64,000 bases of DNA from Pseudomonas lurida (lineage in GTDB: Bacteria; Pseudomonadota; Gammaproteobacteria; Pseudomonadales; Pseudomonadaceae), in assembly GCF_002563895.1 (NCBI RefSeq), contig NZ_PDJB01000001.1, forward strand, positions 1,285,501 to 1,349,500, written 5' to 3'. The translations under genes were made by a program, and so were the position numbers. This document shows positions 29,425 through 39,232 of this stretch, in pieces. Every line of letters starts with the position of its first letter. The stretch's first letter is position 1. The notes beneath the pieces were generated by a model. It ran no database searches and was not told the origin of the DNA. It saw nothing but the letters and a program-made list of their open reading frames with translations.

Positions 29425-30534
29425 TCAGTTAGCGGGGCTGTGGCGGCGCACGCCTGATTCGCCTTGGGGGATTTGGGCGGCAGTGCTGCCGGACGCCTGG
29501 AACAACACCAGGTGTTCAGCGGCGACCCGAATCCCGACATCCGCACCCACCTGATGGTCTGCATGGCTGGGGAAAATCGACTCCAGCTGCGCGCCGGTCG
29601 GCAGTTGCAGGCGGTACAAGGTCGACGCGCCGAGGAAGGTCTTGCCGACGATCCGCGCGTTCAATGCGCTGTCCGGTGCGTAGACGATGTCATCCGGGCG
29701 CAGTAGCACGTCCACCGCACCGCCGGTAGGCCATGTGTAGGCGCGGTTGCCGCGCAACTCACCCAGTTCGGTGCTGACCGATTCCGGCGAGCTCAATTGG
29801 CCACGAATGAAGTAACCCTGGCCGATAAAGCTGGCGACGTAAGGCGTCTGCGGTTCGTGATAAAGGTTGTACGGCGTGTCCCACTGCTCAAGCCGGCCCT
29901 CTTTGAATACGCCGACCTGATCGCTGACAGCGAAGGCTTCCTCCTGATCGTGGGTGACCAGGATCGCACTGGTGCCGCGTGCCTTGAGGATGTCGCGCAC
30001 CTCGTGGCTCAGCTTGCGTCGCAACTCGCCATCGAGGTTGGAGAACGGCTCATCCAGCAGCAACAGCGCCGGTTCTGGCGCCAAGGCGCGGGCCAGGGCG
30101 ACGCGTTGTTGCTGGCCGCCCGAGAGCTCGTGGGGGAAGCGCTTGCCCAGGTTCTTCAGGTTCACCAGTTCCAGCAGTTCAGCCACCACGCGGTCTTTTT
30201 GCGGGTGCTTGCGAATGCCGAAGGCGATGTTGTCGGCCACGCTCAGGTGGGGAAACAGCGCGTAGTCCTGGAACACCATGCCGATGCGACGTTTCTCCGG
30301 TGCCAGGGTGAACCCGGCACTGGAGATCACTTCGCCGGCCAGGCTGATTTCACCTTCGTGCACCGGCTCAAACCCTGCGATCGCCCGCAGCGTAGTGGTC
30401 TTGCCGCAACCCGATGAGCCCAGCAGGCAACCGATGTCGCCAGCATTGAGGTGCAGGTTGAGGTTCTGCACCACCCGTTGATCTTGGTAGCCGCATGCCA
30501 GATTGCGCAGGTTCAGCAGTAATGGATGGCTCAT
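29425..30534 (-). CDS. Ferric iron/polyamine-type ABC transporter ATPase (FbpC-like)
   Basis: A 369-residue CUT1-type importer ATPase. Walker [10 protein letters not shown], signature [13 protein letters not shown], Walker [12 protein letters not shown], switch VTHDQEEAF, and a C-terminal TOBE-like regulatory domain ([12 protein letters not shown]). This architecture fits FbpC (Fe3+) or PotA (polyamine). No permease or binding protein is adjacent, so partners must be encoded elsewhere. Its start overlaps the argF stop by four bases, so the two share a transcript. Confidence 0.82.
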   Translation of the reverse strand: MSHPLLLNLRNLACGYQDQRVVQNLNLHLNAGDIGCLLGSSGCGKTTTLRAIAGFEPVHEGEISLAGEVISSAGFTLAPEKRRIGMVFQDYALFPHLSVADNIAFGIRKHPQKDRVVAELLELVNLKNLGKRFPHELSGGQQQRVALARALAPEPALLLLDEPFSNLDGELRRKLSHEVRDILKARGTSAILVTHDQEEAFAVSDQVGVFKEGRLEQWDTPYNLYHEPQTPYVASFIGQGYFIRGQLSSPESVSTELGELRGNRAYTWPTGGAVDVLLRPDDIVYAPDSALNARIVGKTFLGASTLYRLQLPTGAQLESIFPSHADHQVGADVGIRVAAEHLVLFQASGSTAAQIPQGESGVRRHSPAN

Positions 30535-31451
30535 GCGTGTTGGTACGACGGCGGAACGAGGAACTCGAGCAGCGCTTTTTGCGCGTGCAAGCGGTTTTCT
30601 GCCTGGTCCCAGGCGACCGAGCGTGGGTCGTCGAGCAGGTCGAGGCTGATTTCTTCGCCACGGTGGGCTGGCAGGCAGTGCATGAACAGTACATCCGGCG
30701 CAGCCAGGTCGAGCAGGGCACGGTTTACCTGGTACGGGGCGAACAAGGCAAGGCGCTGGGTGGTTTCGTCTTCCTGGCCCATGGAGGTCCAGACGTCGGT
30801 ACTCACCAGGTGCGCGCCGATCACGGCGTCGCGTGGGTCGCGTACGAGGGTCACGCGGTCACCGGCTTGTGCCAGGAAGCGTGCGTCCGGCTCGTAGCCT
30901 TCAGGGCAGGCAACGCGCAGGTGGAAGTCGAATTGGATAGCGGCTTCTATATAGCTGTTGCACATGTTGTTGCCGTCGCCGATCCAGGCCACGGTCTTGC
31001 CCTGGATCGAGCCACGGTGTTCGAGGAAGGTTTGCATGTCGGCCAGCAGCTGGCACGGGTGCAGGTCATCGGACAGGCCGTTGATCACCGGTACGCGGGA
31101 GTTGGCGGAAAATTCGGTCACCGTGCTGTGGGCAAAGGTACGGATCATCACCGCATCGAGCATGCTCGACAGGACAATGGCGCTGTCGGCGATAGGCTCG
31201 CCACGGCCCAGTTGGGTGTCGCGCGAGGACAAAAAGATGGCTTGGCCACCCAGTTGGATCATGCCGGCTTCGAAAGACACGCGAGTGCGGGTCGACGACT
31301 TCTCGAAAATCATCCCAAGCACACGGTTTTTCAAAGGCTCGAACAGTACGCCGCGGTTACGCAGGTCTTTGAGCTCAATGCCTCGACGGATCACGCTGAC
31401 CAGCTCTTCGGGCGTGCAATCCATCAGGGAGAGAAAGTGCCTTGCGCTCAT
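30531..31451 (-). CDS. argF: Ornithine carbamoyltransferase (anabolic)
   Basis: A 306-residue enzyme making citrulline from ornithine and carbamoyl phosphate in arginine biosynthesis. The carbamoyl-phosphate motif SSTRTR, the HPCQ-equivalent HPCQLLADM and the ornithine loop [12 protein letters not shown] are present. I prefer the second of two adjacent ATGs (31451) because P. aeruginosa ArgF starts MSARHFL; 31454 is also possible. It is followed by an FbpC-like gene with overlap. Confidence 0.94.
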   Translation of the reverse strand: MSARHFLSLMDCTPEELVSVIRRGIELKDLRNRGVLFEPLKNRVLGMIFEKSSTRTRVSFEAGMIQLGGQAIFLSSRDTQLGRGEPIADSAIVLSSMLDAVMIRTFAHSTVTEFSANSRVPVINGLSDDLHPCQLLADMQTFLEHRGSIQGKTVAWIGDGNNMCNSYIEAAIQFDFHLRVACPEGYEPDARFLAQAGDRVTLVRDPRDAVIGAHLVSTDVWTSMGQEDETTQRLALFAPYQVNRALLDLAAPDVLFMHCLPAHRGEEISLDLLDDPRSVAWDQAENRLHAQKALLEFLVPPSYQHA

Positions 31452-31565
31452 CATTAACTACCTTTTTGCAACAGACCGCAGATACTCAAAGCCTTGTTTA
31501 TTGTGACAACGGGCGAGACCTGCGGCGAAAGCCGCACGGGGCGACGAAATAGGGGAAGGCGCGAT

Positions 31566-31593
31566 CTTATAATTAAATGTCGCGTCTTACCAA
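31566..31593 (-). promoter_or_regulatory. Sigma-70 promoter of argF
   Basis: On the minus strand TTGGTA, 16 bases, TATAAG, with the transcript start near 31559. GC-rich repeats containing TCGTCGC and TCGCCGC lie just downstream (31500-31555) and could be ArgR half-sites; that part is weak. Nothing else is seen in the 430-base argF/oxidoreductase gap. Confidence 0.5.
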
Positions 31594-31885
31594 TAGGGCT
31601 ACGGTTTTTAGGGGCGTTCAAGGAGGGCGCGGGAGCGCTTTTGAAGACGAATTCCAGACAGCAGCAGGTCATTTGTACACTGGCGTCACGACCTTTTGCA
31701 ATGCGCGGGGACGGCTGCAGGCCAGGCTGCGTCGGTTTCAGGGCGCATGTGCGAAGTTTTTGAAACATTTGCTCATGCTTGGCCATGGCTTGGCCTGATG
31801 CTCATCGATTCACGGCACTGACGTTGGTGGTGCCTTGGCCGTTCGCAGCCCATAGTGGGATCAAAGCCCTGATAAGAGACTGGCC

Positions 31886-33994
31886 ATGACCAAGACTCTC
31901 CACCACCGTGCCTGCCATCTGTGTGAAGCCATATGCGGCCTGACGCTGGAAACGACTCAAGCCGACGATGGCAGCCTGGCGATCACGTCGATCAAGGGCG
32001 ACGCCCAGGACAGTTTCAGTCGTGGGCATATCTGTCCCAAGGCCGTCGCGCTGCAGGATATCCAGAATGACCCCGACCGCCTGCACCAGCCCATGTTGCG
32101 GGTGGGCAGCGAGTGGCAGCCGATTGCCTGGGACGAGGCCTTTGCGCTCGTCGCCGAACGGCTGGTGGGGATCCAGGCGCGGCATGGGCAGAATGCCGTG
32201 GCGGTGTATCAGGGCAACCCCAGCGTGCATAACTATGGGCTGATGACCCACAGCAACTACTTTCTTGGCCTGTTGAAGACGCGCAACCGGTTTTCCGCCA
32301 CGTCGGTAGACCAGTTGCCTCATCACCTCACCAGCTACCTCATGTACGGCCATGGCCTGTTGTTGCCCATCCCGGACATCGACCACACCGACTTCATGCT
32401 GATCCTGGGCGGCAACCCATTGGCGTCCAACGGCAGCATCATGACCGTGCCGGATGTCGAGAAGCGTCTCAAGGCCATCCAGGCCAGGGGCGGCAAAGTG
32501 GTGGTGGTCGACCCACGGCGCAGCGAGACGGCGGCGATGGCCGATCAGCATCTGTTCGTGCGCCCAGGCGGTGATGCGGCCTTGTTGTTTGGTGTGCTCA
32601 ACACCTTGTTTACCGAGCACCTGACGCGCGACAGCCATCTGCCGGTTGAAGGTCTGGAAGATGTCCGCCGTGCCATCGCCGGCTTTACTGCCGAAGCCAT
32701 GAGCCGCCAGTGCGCGGTGCCTGCCGAGCAGATCCGCCAACTGGCGCGAGACTTTGCCGCCGCGGACAAGGCGGTGTGTTACGGGCGCATGGGGGTCTCG
32801 ACGCAGGCGTTCGGCACCCTGTGTCATTGGCTGGTGCAATTGATCAACCTGGTCACGGGCAACCTGGACCGTGTCGGTGGCGCGTTGTGCACCACACCGG
32901 CGGTGGACCTGGTGGCATCGACCGGAGGCGGGCATTTCAACCGTTGGCAGAGCCGGGTTTCCGGGCGGCCGGAGTACGGCGGAGAGTTACCGGTGTCCGC
33001 CTTGGCTGAAGAAATGCTGACTGAGGGCGAAGGGCAGATCCGTGCACTGGTGACGGTAGCGGGTAATCCTGTGTTGTCGACGCCTAATGGTCGTCAGTTG
33101 GAACAAGCCCTCGATGGCCTGGAGTTCATGGTCAGCATCGACCTCTATATCAACGAAACCACCCGGTATGCCGACCTGATCCTGCCGTCCACGTCAGCGC
33201 TGGAAAACGATCACTACGACACGACCTTCAACCTGTTCGCGGTGCGTAACGTCACCCGGTTCAATCGGGCGATCCTGCCCAAACCGGTGGGCGCGTTGCA
33301 TGACTGGGAGATCTTTATCGGCCTGGCCCAGGCGTTCGCGGCCCACACCGGCGCAACGCTCAAGCCAACGATGCCGCCCGCGCAGATGATCGATTTCGGC
33401 CTGCGTGCCGGGGTATACGGTGATGCGTCCAGTCACAAGGTGTCCGTGGCAATGCTGGCGGATCATCCCCATGGTCTGGACCTGGGGCCGCTCCATCCCA
33501 ATCTTGCTGCTCGGTTGAAAACCGCTGACGGCAAAGTGCAGGCGGCACCGCCGGTGATCCTCGCCGACCTGGCACGGTTTGCCGCGCAGCCGATGCCGGT
33601 GGCCGACGAACTGCTCCTGATCGGCCGACGTCATGTGCGCAGCAATAATTCCTGGATGCATAACTACCACCGGTTGGTGAAGGGCAAGCCGCGCCATCAG
33701 TTGCTGATGCATCCGGATGACCTCGCCAGTCGGCAGTTGAGCGATGGCCAGCGTGTGCGCGTCAGTTCGCGCATCGGCATGATCGAAGTGGAAGTGCTGG
33801 CCAGCCTGGACATGATGCCCGGCGTGGTCAGCCTGCCCCATGGTTGGGGCCATGGGCGACCCGGCGTACAAATGACGATCGCCAGCGGGCAACCAGGGGC
33901 GAGTGCCAATGACTTGACCGACGAGCGGCAGTTGGATGAGTTGTCGGGCAATGCTGCATTGAACGGCGTTCCAGTGCAGGTAGCAGCGGCCTGA
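31886..33994 (+). CDS. Molybdopterin oxidoreductase, DMSO reductase family
   Basis: A 702-residue molybdenum/bis-MGD enzyme. The N-terminal [4Fe-4S] site is C10-x2-C13-x3-C17-x32-C50 followed by P-K52, as in formate dehydrogenase and nitrate reductase-like enzymes. The middle holds the MGD-binding segments (ILGGNPLASN, VVDPRRSETA), and the C-terminal dinucleotide-binding barrel ends the protein. No Tat signal, so it is cytoplasmic. No small subunit or membrane partner is nearby, and the natural substrate is unknown. Confidence 0.85.
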   Translation: MTKTLHHRACHLCEAICGLTLETTQADDGSLAITSIKGDAQDSFSRGHICPKAVALQDIQNDPDRLHQPMLRVGSEWQPIAWDEAFALVAERLVGIQARHGQNAVAVYQGNPSVHNYGLMTHSNYFLGLLKTRNRFSATSVDQLPHHLTSYLMYGHGLLLPIPDIDHTDFMLILGGNPLASNGSIMTVPDVEKRLKAIQARGGKVVVVDPRRSETAAMADQHLFVRPGGDAALLFGVLNTLFTEHLTRDSHLPVEGLEDVRRAIAGFTAEAMSRQCAVPAEQIRQLARDFAAADKAVCYGRMGVSTQAFGTLCHWLVQLINLVTGNLDRVGGALCTTPAVDLVASTGGGHFNRWQSRVSGRPEYGGELPVSALAEEMLTEGEGQIRALVTVAGNPVLSTPNGRQLEQALDGLEFMVSIDLYINETTRYADLILPSTSALENDHYDTTFNLFAVRNVTRFNRAILPKPVGALHDWEIFIGLAQAFAAHTGATLKPTMPPAQMIDFGLRAGVYGDASSHKVSVAMLADHPHGLDLGPLHPNLAARLKTADGKVQAAPPVILADLARFAAQPMPVADELLLIGRRHVRSNNSWMHNYHRLVKGKPRHQLLMHPDDLASRQLSDGQRVRVSSRIGMIEVEVLASLDMMPGVVSLPHGWGHGRPGVQMTIASGQPGASANDLTDERQLDELSGNAALNGVPVQVAAA

Positions 33995-34071
33995 GCACCA
34001 CGCTGGAATTTTGCGTTACAATGCGCCACCGTGCCGACCTGTGAGTCGCAAAGTTCCAGCCGAGGTGTTCC

Positions 34072-34410
34072 ATGGATATCATCGAAACGATCAAAGAGCA
34101 GATTGCCAACAACACCATTCTGCTTTACATGAAGGGCGCGCCAAACGCTCCTCAGTGCGGTTTCTCCGCGAAGGCTTCCCAGGCCATCATGGCGTGTGGC
34201 GAAAAGTTCGCTTACGTGGATATCCTGCAAAACCCTGAAATCCGTGCCAACCTGCCGAAGTACGCCAACTGGCCTACCTTCCCACAACTGTGGGTAGCCG
34301 GTGAGTTGGTCGGCGGTAGCGACATTATCGTTGAGATGGCGGCTGATGGTTCGCTGCAAACGTTGATCAAAGAAGCAGCCGCCAACGCTGCCGCAAAGAC
34401 CGACGCTTGA
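34072..34410 (+). CDS. grxD: Monothiol glutaredoxin, Grx4 type
   Basis: A 112-residue CGFS glutaredoxin. The active site PQCGFSAKA, the glutathione site WPTFPQLWV and GGSDI are standard. Grx4 proteins bind a glutathione-coordinated [2Fe-2S] cluster and deliver it to client proteins. It neighbours bfr-bfd, in keeping with iron handling. Confidence 0.93.
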   Translation: MDIIETIKEQIANNTILLYMKGAPNAPQCGFSAKASQAIMACGEKFAYVDILQNPEIRANLPKYANWPTFPQLWVAGELVGGSDIIVEMAADGSLQTLIKEAAANAAAKTDA

Positions 34411-34451
34411 TTGTTGCAGGGGCCGGCGAGCCGGCTCCTCTCGCGGTCAAT

Positions 34452-34489
34452 AAAAAGCCCCGCTTCTCGTGAGAGAGCGGGGCTTTTTT
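34452..34489. terminator. Bidirectional terminator between grxD and bfr
   Basis: AAAAAGCCCCGCT...AGCGGGGCTTTTTT serves both convergent genes. A small REP-like hairpin (GGGGCCGGCGAGCCGGCTCC) lies just upstream at 34420-34438. Confidence 0.88.
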
Positions 34490-34508
34490 GTACCTGCGCG
34501 CTGAGGGC

Positions 34509-34979
34509 TTATTCGCCCATCTGCGATTGCAGGTAGTTTTCCAGGCTGACTTTGTCGATCAGGCCCAGTTGGGTTTCCAGCCAGTCGATATGTTCCTCCT
34601 GGTCTTCCAGGATGTCCTCCAGCAGTTCACGGCTGCCGAAGTCGCCCTTGGTTTCGCAGTGAGCGATGGCGGCCTTGAGGTCGCTGTGGCTCTTGCGCTC
34701 GAAACCCAGGTCGCTGCCGAGCATTTCCTGGGTGTGCTCGCCGATGTTCAGCTTGCCCAGGTCCTGCACATTCGGCAGGCCTTCCAGGAACAGGATGCGC
34801 TTGATCAGCGCGTCAGCGTCCTTCATGGCCTTGATGGATTCTTTGTATTCACGCTTGCCCAGCTTTTCCAGGCCCCAATCGTCATACATGCGTGCATGCA
34901 GGAAGTACTGATTGATCGCGACCAGTTCATTGGCAAGGATTTTGTTGAGTTGCTGGATGACTGAGATGTCGCCTTTCAT
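34509..34979 (-). CDS. bfr: Bacterioferritin with altered ferroxidase centre
   Basis: A 156-residue ferritin-fold subunit. The haem ligand M52 is kept. Aligned by eye with P. aeruginosa BfrB, the ferroxidase ligands E18, E94 and H130 are present, but E51 is Ala, H54 is Asp and E127 is Gln. The subunit should bind haem yet be poor at oxidising iron by itself, as in paired alpha/beta bacterioferritins. bfd lies just upstream on the same strand, so Bfd-driven iron release through haem remains plausible. Confidence 0.9.
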   Translation of the reverse strand: MKGDISVIQQLNKILANELVAINQYFLHARMYDDWGLEKLGKREYKESIKAMKDADALIKRILFLEGLPNVQDLGKLNIGEHTQEMLGSDLGFERKSHSDLKAAIAHCETKGDFGSRELLEDILEDQEEHIDWLETQLGLIDKVSLENYLQSQMGE

Positions 34980-35137
34980 GACTGGGGTCCTGCCCTGTAA
35001 TAGCTGTGTATAGGGCGGAGTTTGAGCGGCGAACTCCTTAGTGTCAAACCTAAGTTATTGAATAATAAATGAAAATTAATCGGAATAAGAATGTTTGTGT
35101 TCCGCGTCTTGACGCTAACTAATTGAATTACGGGCAT

Positions 35138-35166
35138 AAAAAAACCGGACACTAAGTCCGGTTCTT
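35138..35166 (-). terminator. Terminator downstream of bfd
   Basis: AACCGGAC-ACTAA-GTCCGGTT with a run of A residues on the plus side (T-tract on the minus strand), 14 bases after the bfd stop. It would separate bfd from bfr transcription. Confidence 0.8.
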
Positions 35167-35180
35167 TAAAACACGCCCAA

Positions 35181-35399
35181 TCAGGCGTGTGTAAATTCTG
35201 CTGAATAGGGGAGCGCGGCCTGGGCTGTCTGCAGCTGCGTCAGGGTTTCCCGTACCACTTGCTTGGCGAGGCAAGCACATTTACCGCACTGGCTGGCAAC
35301 GCCGGTGGTTTCACGTACTTCCTTGTAGCTGCAGCAACCTTCATAGATTGCTTCGCGGATTTGTCCGTCGGTGACGCCAGTACAGAGGCACACATACAT
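35181..35399 (-). CDS. bfd: Bacterioferritin-associated ferredoxin
   Basis: A 72-residue BFD-type [2Fe-2S] protein. The ligands are C4, C6, C38 and C41 (MYVCLC...CGKC). Bfd reduces the haem of bacterioferritin so that stored iron can leave. It precedes bfr on the same strand, and a Fur-like box lies in front, in line with induction under iron limitation. Confidence 0.93.
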   Translation of the reverse strand: MYVCLCTGVTDGQIREAIYEGCCSYKEVRETTGVASQCGKCACLAKQVVRETLTQLQTAQAALPYSAEFTHA

Positions 35400-35447
35400 A
35401 AGGGAGAACCGTCGCGGGTTTAAGGCTTAAGTGCGATGGATCTTAAT

Positions 35448-35466
35448 GTTAACGAGAATGATTGTC
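35448..35466. promoter_or_regulatory. Fur box upstream of bfd
   Basis: The minus strand reads GACAATCATTCTCGTTAAC, agreeing at 13 of 19 positions with the Fur consensus GATAATGATAATCATTATC. It lies about 50 bases before the bfd ATG. Confidence 0.6.
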
Positions 35467-35643
35467 AAAGTAGATTCGCAGGGTATCTGCTGGTGCCGCG
35501 CCCGCACTGACGAACGGTTTTTTCAGTGTATGATGGTTGGTCTTCACGAAGCGTGACCGCGTCACAGGGCTGTCGCTTGAATGCGGCAGACTCAAGGCCG
35601 GTCCTTTTACTTCAATCGTCACCCTCACATCAGGAGATATCCA

Positions 35644-36246
35644 ATGAGCGTACTCGTCGGCAAACAAGCCCCGGATTTCGACGTCCCAGCCGTCCTCGGC
35701 AATGGCGAAATCGTTGACAGCTTCAAACTGTCTGAAGCCATCAAAGGCAAATACGGCCTGGTATTCTTCTACCCGCTGGACTTCACCTTCGTCTGCCCGT
35801 CCGAGCTGATTGCCCTGGACCACCGCATGGACGATTTCAAGGCGCGCAACGTTGAAGTGGTCGCTGTTTCCATCGACTCCCATTTCACCCACAACGCCTG
35901 GCGCAACACTGCCATCAACGATGGCGGCATCGGCAAAGTCAAATACACCATGGCTGCCGACATGAAGCACGACATCGCCAAGGCCTACGACGTTGAATCC
36001 GAAGGCGGCGTGGCTTTCCGTGGCGCATTCCTGATCGACGACAAAGGCGTGGTTCGCTCGCAGATCATCAACGACCTGCCACTGGGTCGTAACATGGAAG
36101 AGCTGATCCGCCTGGTTGACGCCCTGCAATTCCACGAAGAGCACGGCGAAGTCTGCCCTGCCAACTGGAAAAAAGGCGACAAAGGCATGAACGCTTCGCC
36201 AGAAGGCGTTGCGGCTTACCTGACCGAGAACGCTGGCAAGCTGTAA
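35644..36246 (+). CDS. Typical 2-Cys peroxiredoxin (AhpC/Prx1 type)
   Basis: A 200-residue thiol peroxidase that reduces hydrogen peroxide and organic peroxides. The peroxidatic cysteine is in DFTFVCPSE and the resolving cysteine in GEVCPANW near the C-terminus. ATG 35644 follows AGGAGA; the frame from 35581 lacks a ribosome binding site. Monocistronic with its own terminator. Divergent from bfd. Confidence 0.92.
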   Translation: MSVLVGKQAPDFDVPAVLGNGEIVDSFKLSEAIKGKYGLVFFYPLDFTFVCPSELIALDHRMDDFKARNVEVVAVSIDSHFTHNAWRNTAINDGGIGKVKYTMAADMKHDIAKAYDVESEGGVAFRGAFLIDDKGVVRSQIINDLPLGRNMEELIRLVDALQFHEEHGEVCPANWKKGDKGMNASPEGVAAYLTENAGKL

Positions 36247-36260
36247 GCCAGAATCGAGGT

Positions 36261-36293
36261 AAAAAAAACCGGCCTGTGAAGGCCGGTTTTTTT
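36261..36293. terminator. Terminator between peroxiredoxin gene and rnt
   Basis: AACCGGCC-N6-GGCCGGTT with A-run before and T-run after; serves both convergent units. Confidence 0.88.
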
Positions 36294-36310
36294 ATGCGCG
36301 GGATTCAACG

Positions 36311-36982
36311 TCAGTCGTTGAAGTCTTCCCAGCCGCCCATCTGCTTCCAGCGGTTGACGATGCCGCAGAACAGCTCGGCAGTCTTCTCGGTGTCATAGCG
36401 GGCCGAGTGGGCCTCACGCCCGTCAAAGTCGATGCCGGCTGCCTGGCAGGCTTTCGCCAGCACGGTCTGACCGTAAGCAAGGCCAGCGAGGGTCGCGGTG
36501 TCGAAGCTGGAGAACGGGTGAAACGGGTTGCGCTTCATGTCCAGGCGCGCCACGGCAGCATTCAGGAAGCCCAGGTCGAAGCTGCTGTTATGGCCGACCA
36601 GGATCGCGCGCTTGCAGCCATTGGCCTTCAGCGCCTTGCGCACGCCACGGAAGATATCGGTCAGCGCCGCTTCTTCACTCACCGCCATGCGCAGTGGGTG
36701 ATCGAGCTTGATCCCGGTGAACTCCAGGGCTGCGGCTTCGATGTTGGCGCCTTCGAACGGCTCGACGCGGAAGAAGTGGGTGTGTTCCGGGAACACGAAA
36801 CCCTGTTCGTCCATGCCGATGGTGGTCGCGGCGATTTCCAGCAGCGCGTCGGTGGCGCAGTTGAAACCACCGGTTTCTACGTCGATGACAACCGGCAGAT
36901 AGCCGCGGAACCGCTCGGCCATCGGGTGACGGGAACCGCCACCACTGTGCTCGTGTTCGTCATCGTAATGGTCTTCACTCAC
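36311..36982 (-). CDS. rnt: Ribonuclease T
   Basis: A 223-residue DEDD-type 3'-5' exoribonuclease that trims tRNA and other stable RNAs. Exo I is seen as [11 protein letters not shown], Exo II as [12 protein letters not shown], Exo III as [10 protein letters not shown]. The start overlaps the pyrC stop by four bases. Confidence 0.94.
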   Translation of the reverse strand: MSEDHYDDEHEHSGGGSRHPMAERFRGYLPVVIDVETGGFNCATDALLEIAATTIGMDEQGFVFPEHTHFFRVEPFEGANIEAAALEFTGIKLDHPLRMAVSEEAALTDIFRGVRKALKANGCKRAILVGHNSSFDLGFLNAAVARLDMKRNPFHPFSSFDTATLAGLAYGQTVLAKACQAAGIDFDGREAHSARYDTEKTAELFCGIVNRWKQMGGWEDFND

Positions 36983-38025
36983 TTGCTTTCCTCCAGCAGG
37001 CGCCAGCGCAGTGTTTCACCGGCGCGCAGCGGGATAACAGTCAGCTCGCCAAACGGCAGGCTGGCAGGGGCGGTCCAGTCTTCACGGACCAGGGTGATGC
37101 GGTCGGTATTCGCCGGCAGGCCGTAGAATCGCGGACCATTGAGGCTGGCGAACCCTTCGAGCTTGTCCAGGGCGTTGCGCTGTTCGAACGCTTCGGCGTA
37201 CAGCTCGATCGCGGCATAGGCGGTGTAGCAACCGGCACAACCGCACGCGGCTTCTTTTGCATGCTGGGCGTGTGGGGCGGAGTCGGTGCCGAGGAAGAAC
37301 TTTGGATTGCCGCTGGTGGCGGCATCCAGCAAGGCCACCTGGTGGGTATTGCGCTTGAGGATCGGCAAGCAATAGAAGTGCGGCCGAATCCCGCCCACCA
37401 GCATGTGATTGCGGTTGTACAGCAGGTGATGTGCCGTGATGGTTGCGCCGACGTTGGCCGAGGCCTCGGTGACGAATTGCACGGCATCGGCGGTAGTGAT
37501 GTGCTCGAACACGACCTTGAGGGTCGGGAACAGCTCGACTACACGGCGCATATGCTCGTCGATGAAGATCTTCTCGCGATCGAACACGTCCACATCGCCA
37601 CGGGTGACTTCACCGTGGATCAGCAGCGGCATGCCGACTTCCGCCATGGCTTCGATGGCTGGCAGGATCTTGTCGATACTGGTCACGCCGGAATCGGAGT
37701 TGGTGGTCGCGCCGGCCGGGTACAGCTTGGCGGCGTGCACGAAACCGCTGGCCTTGGCCTCACGAATTTCTTCGGGCTGGGTGCGGTCAGTGAGGTACAG
37801 CACCATCAGCGGTTCGAAGCGGCTGCCGGCCGGCCGTGCAGCGAGGATACGCTGGCGGTAGGCGTCGGCTTGCTCGGCGTTACGCACCGGAGGTACCAGG
37901 TTAGGCATGATGATGGCGCGGCCAAACGTGCGCGCTACATCGGCCACGGTGTGGGGTAACGCAGCACCATCGCGAAGATGAATATGCCAGTCGTCGGGAC
38001 GCAGCAGGGTCAGGCGGTCGGACAT
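36979..38025 (-). CDS. pyrC: Dihydroorotase
   Basis: A 348-residue class II (E. coli-type) dihydroorotase, third step of pyrimidine synthesis. Metal ligands are in [12 protein letters not shown] (HxH), HGEVT and the late GTDSAPH; the carboxylated lysine is in the HAAKLYPAG segment. ATG 38025 was chosen because homologues start [14 protein letters not shown]. Coupled to rnt. Confidence 0.94.
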   Translation of the reverse strand: MSDRLTLLRPDDWHIHLRDGAALPHTVADVARTFGRAIIMPNLVPPVRNAEQADAYRQRILAARPAGSRFEPLMVLYLTDRTQPEEIREAKASGFVHAAKLYPAGATTNSDSGVTSIDKILPAIEAMAEVGMPLLIHGEVTRGDVDVFDREKIFIDEHMRRVVELFPTLKVVFEHITTADAVQFVTEASANVGATITAHHLLYNRNHMLVGGIRPHFYCLPILKRNTHQVALLDAATSGNPKFFLGTDSAPHAQHAKEAACGCAGCYTAYAAIELYAEAFEQRNALDKLEGFASLNGPRFYGLPANTDRITLVREDWTAPASLPFGELTVIPLRAGETLRWRLLEESK

Positions 38026-38181
38026 TGGGGATTCCAGGCGGGTCAATCTGGTGGGAATGCTACCGGAAAAGACTCTTGCAGGCACTCGCTATCAAGTTTT
38101 GCAGGATGCAACCGATAGCCTTTCGTATGCCTTATCGATGTATGACGCCTTGAAGTGTTGTAGAAACCAGTGGAGCCTCCC

Positions 38182-39090
38182 GTGCGCCAGCATTATCTAG
38201 CCCTGCTCAGTGTGTTTGCCAGCCTGCCTGCGATGGCCCTCACGTTCCAGACACGTCTGGAGAATATTGAGTGGAAGGTAGAGGGCGACCAGTTCGAGTG
38301 CCGCTTGACCCAACCGATCACCGACTTCGGTTCGGGTGAGTTCGTGCGCCGGGCTGGTGAGCAGGCGACGTTTCGCCTCAAAGCCTATAACGGCTCGCTG
38401 GGCGCGGGCTCGGCCACGTTGCTGGCCGCCGCGGCCCCTTGGCAGCCTGGGCGCGGTGATATCAACCTCGGCGCGGTGCGTGCCGGCAGTGGCGACGTCT
38501 TGTTCAACAGCTCCCAGGCCCAGGCCGGGCGCCTCTTCACCGGGCTGCTGGAAGGGCGTAGCCCGACGGTCCGCCACTACGGGCGTGAGGGCGGCTACTC
38601 GGAAATCCGCTTGTTGCCGGTGAAATTCAACAAGGCCTATAACGACTACCAACTCTGCACCACCAAGCTGTTGCCGATGAATTACGACCAGGTCAAGCAG
38701 ACCGAAGTCGGGTTCCCCGGTGGCGGAATCGAGCTGGATGCGGCGGCCAAGAAGAAACTCGACGTAATCCTCGCGTTCATGAAAGCCGACCCCACCGTCA
38801 ACCATATCGAGTTGAACGGCCATTCGGACAACAGTGGCAACCGCCTGACCAACCGCGACGTCTCGCGCCGTCGTGGCTTGGCAGTCATGGACTATTTGAA
38901 GGCCAATGGCATCCAGGAATCGCAGATCACCCTGCGTTTCCATGGCGAAAGTTACCCACTGGCGCCCAACACCAATGCGGCCAACCGGGCACGCAATCGG
39001 CGCGTGAATATCCAGCTTGAACGCGTGGCAGCCCCCGAGAAACCAGCGCCCACAGCCACTGGCCCGAGTAACCCAGCACATACTTCATAA
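38182..39090 (+). CDS. motY: Sodium/proton flagellar motor protein MotY
   Basis: A 302-residue exported protein with signal peptide MRQHYLALLSVFASLPAMA, an N-terminal MotY domain (TFQTRLENIEWKVEG) and a C-terminal OmpA-like peptidoglycan-binding domain (HIELNGHSDNSGN, NRARNRRVNIQLER). MotY forms the periplasmic T-ring that holds stators around the flagellar motor. I chose GTG 38182 because GGAG precedes it and it gives the signal peptide; an ATG at 38170 is also in frame. Same position next to argG as in P. aeruginosa. Confidence 0.85.
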   Translation: MRQHYLALLSVFASLPAMALTFQTRLENIEWKVEGDQFECRLTQPITDFGSGEFVRRAGEQATFRLKAYNGSLGAGSATLLAAAAPWQPGRGDINLGAVRAGSGDVLFNSSQAQAGRLFTGLLEGRSPTVRHYGREGGYSEIRLLPVKFNKAYNDYQLCTTKLLPMNYDQVKQTEVGFPGGGIELDAAAKKKLDVILAFMKADPTVNHIELNGHSDNSGNRLTNRDVSRRRGLAVMDYLKANGIQESQITLRFHGESYPLAPNTNAANRARNRRVNIQLERVAAPEKPAPTATGPSNPAHTS

Positions 39091-39232
39091 ATTGCTGCCC
39101 TGAGGTGCGGCTATCGGTCGCCCGTTCGACATAATCTGTCGCTTTATCTTCATTTGCTGTCGCGCCCCTGTAAATTCGCGGTTTTGGTCGGTAGAATCGA
39201 CGCCTTTCCGTACAACCCCGTGGAGTGATGGC

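Noticed and set aside
31494..31763. Small gene between argF and the molybdoenzyme
   Set aside because: The frame covers the argF promoter and has no ribosome binding site or recognisable sequence.
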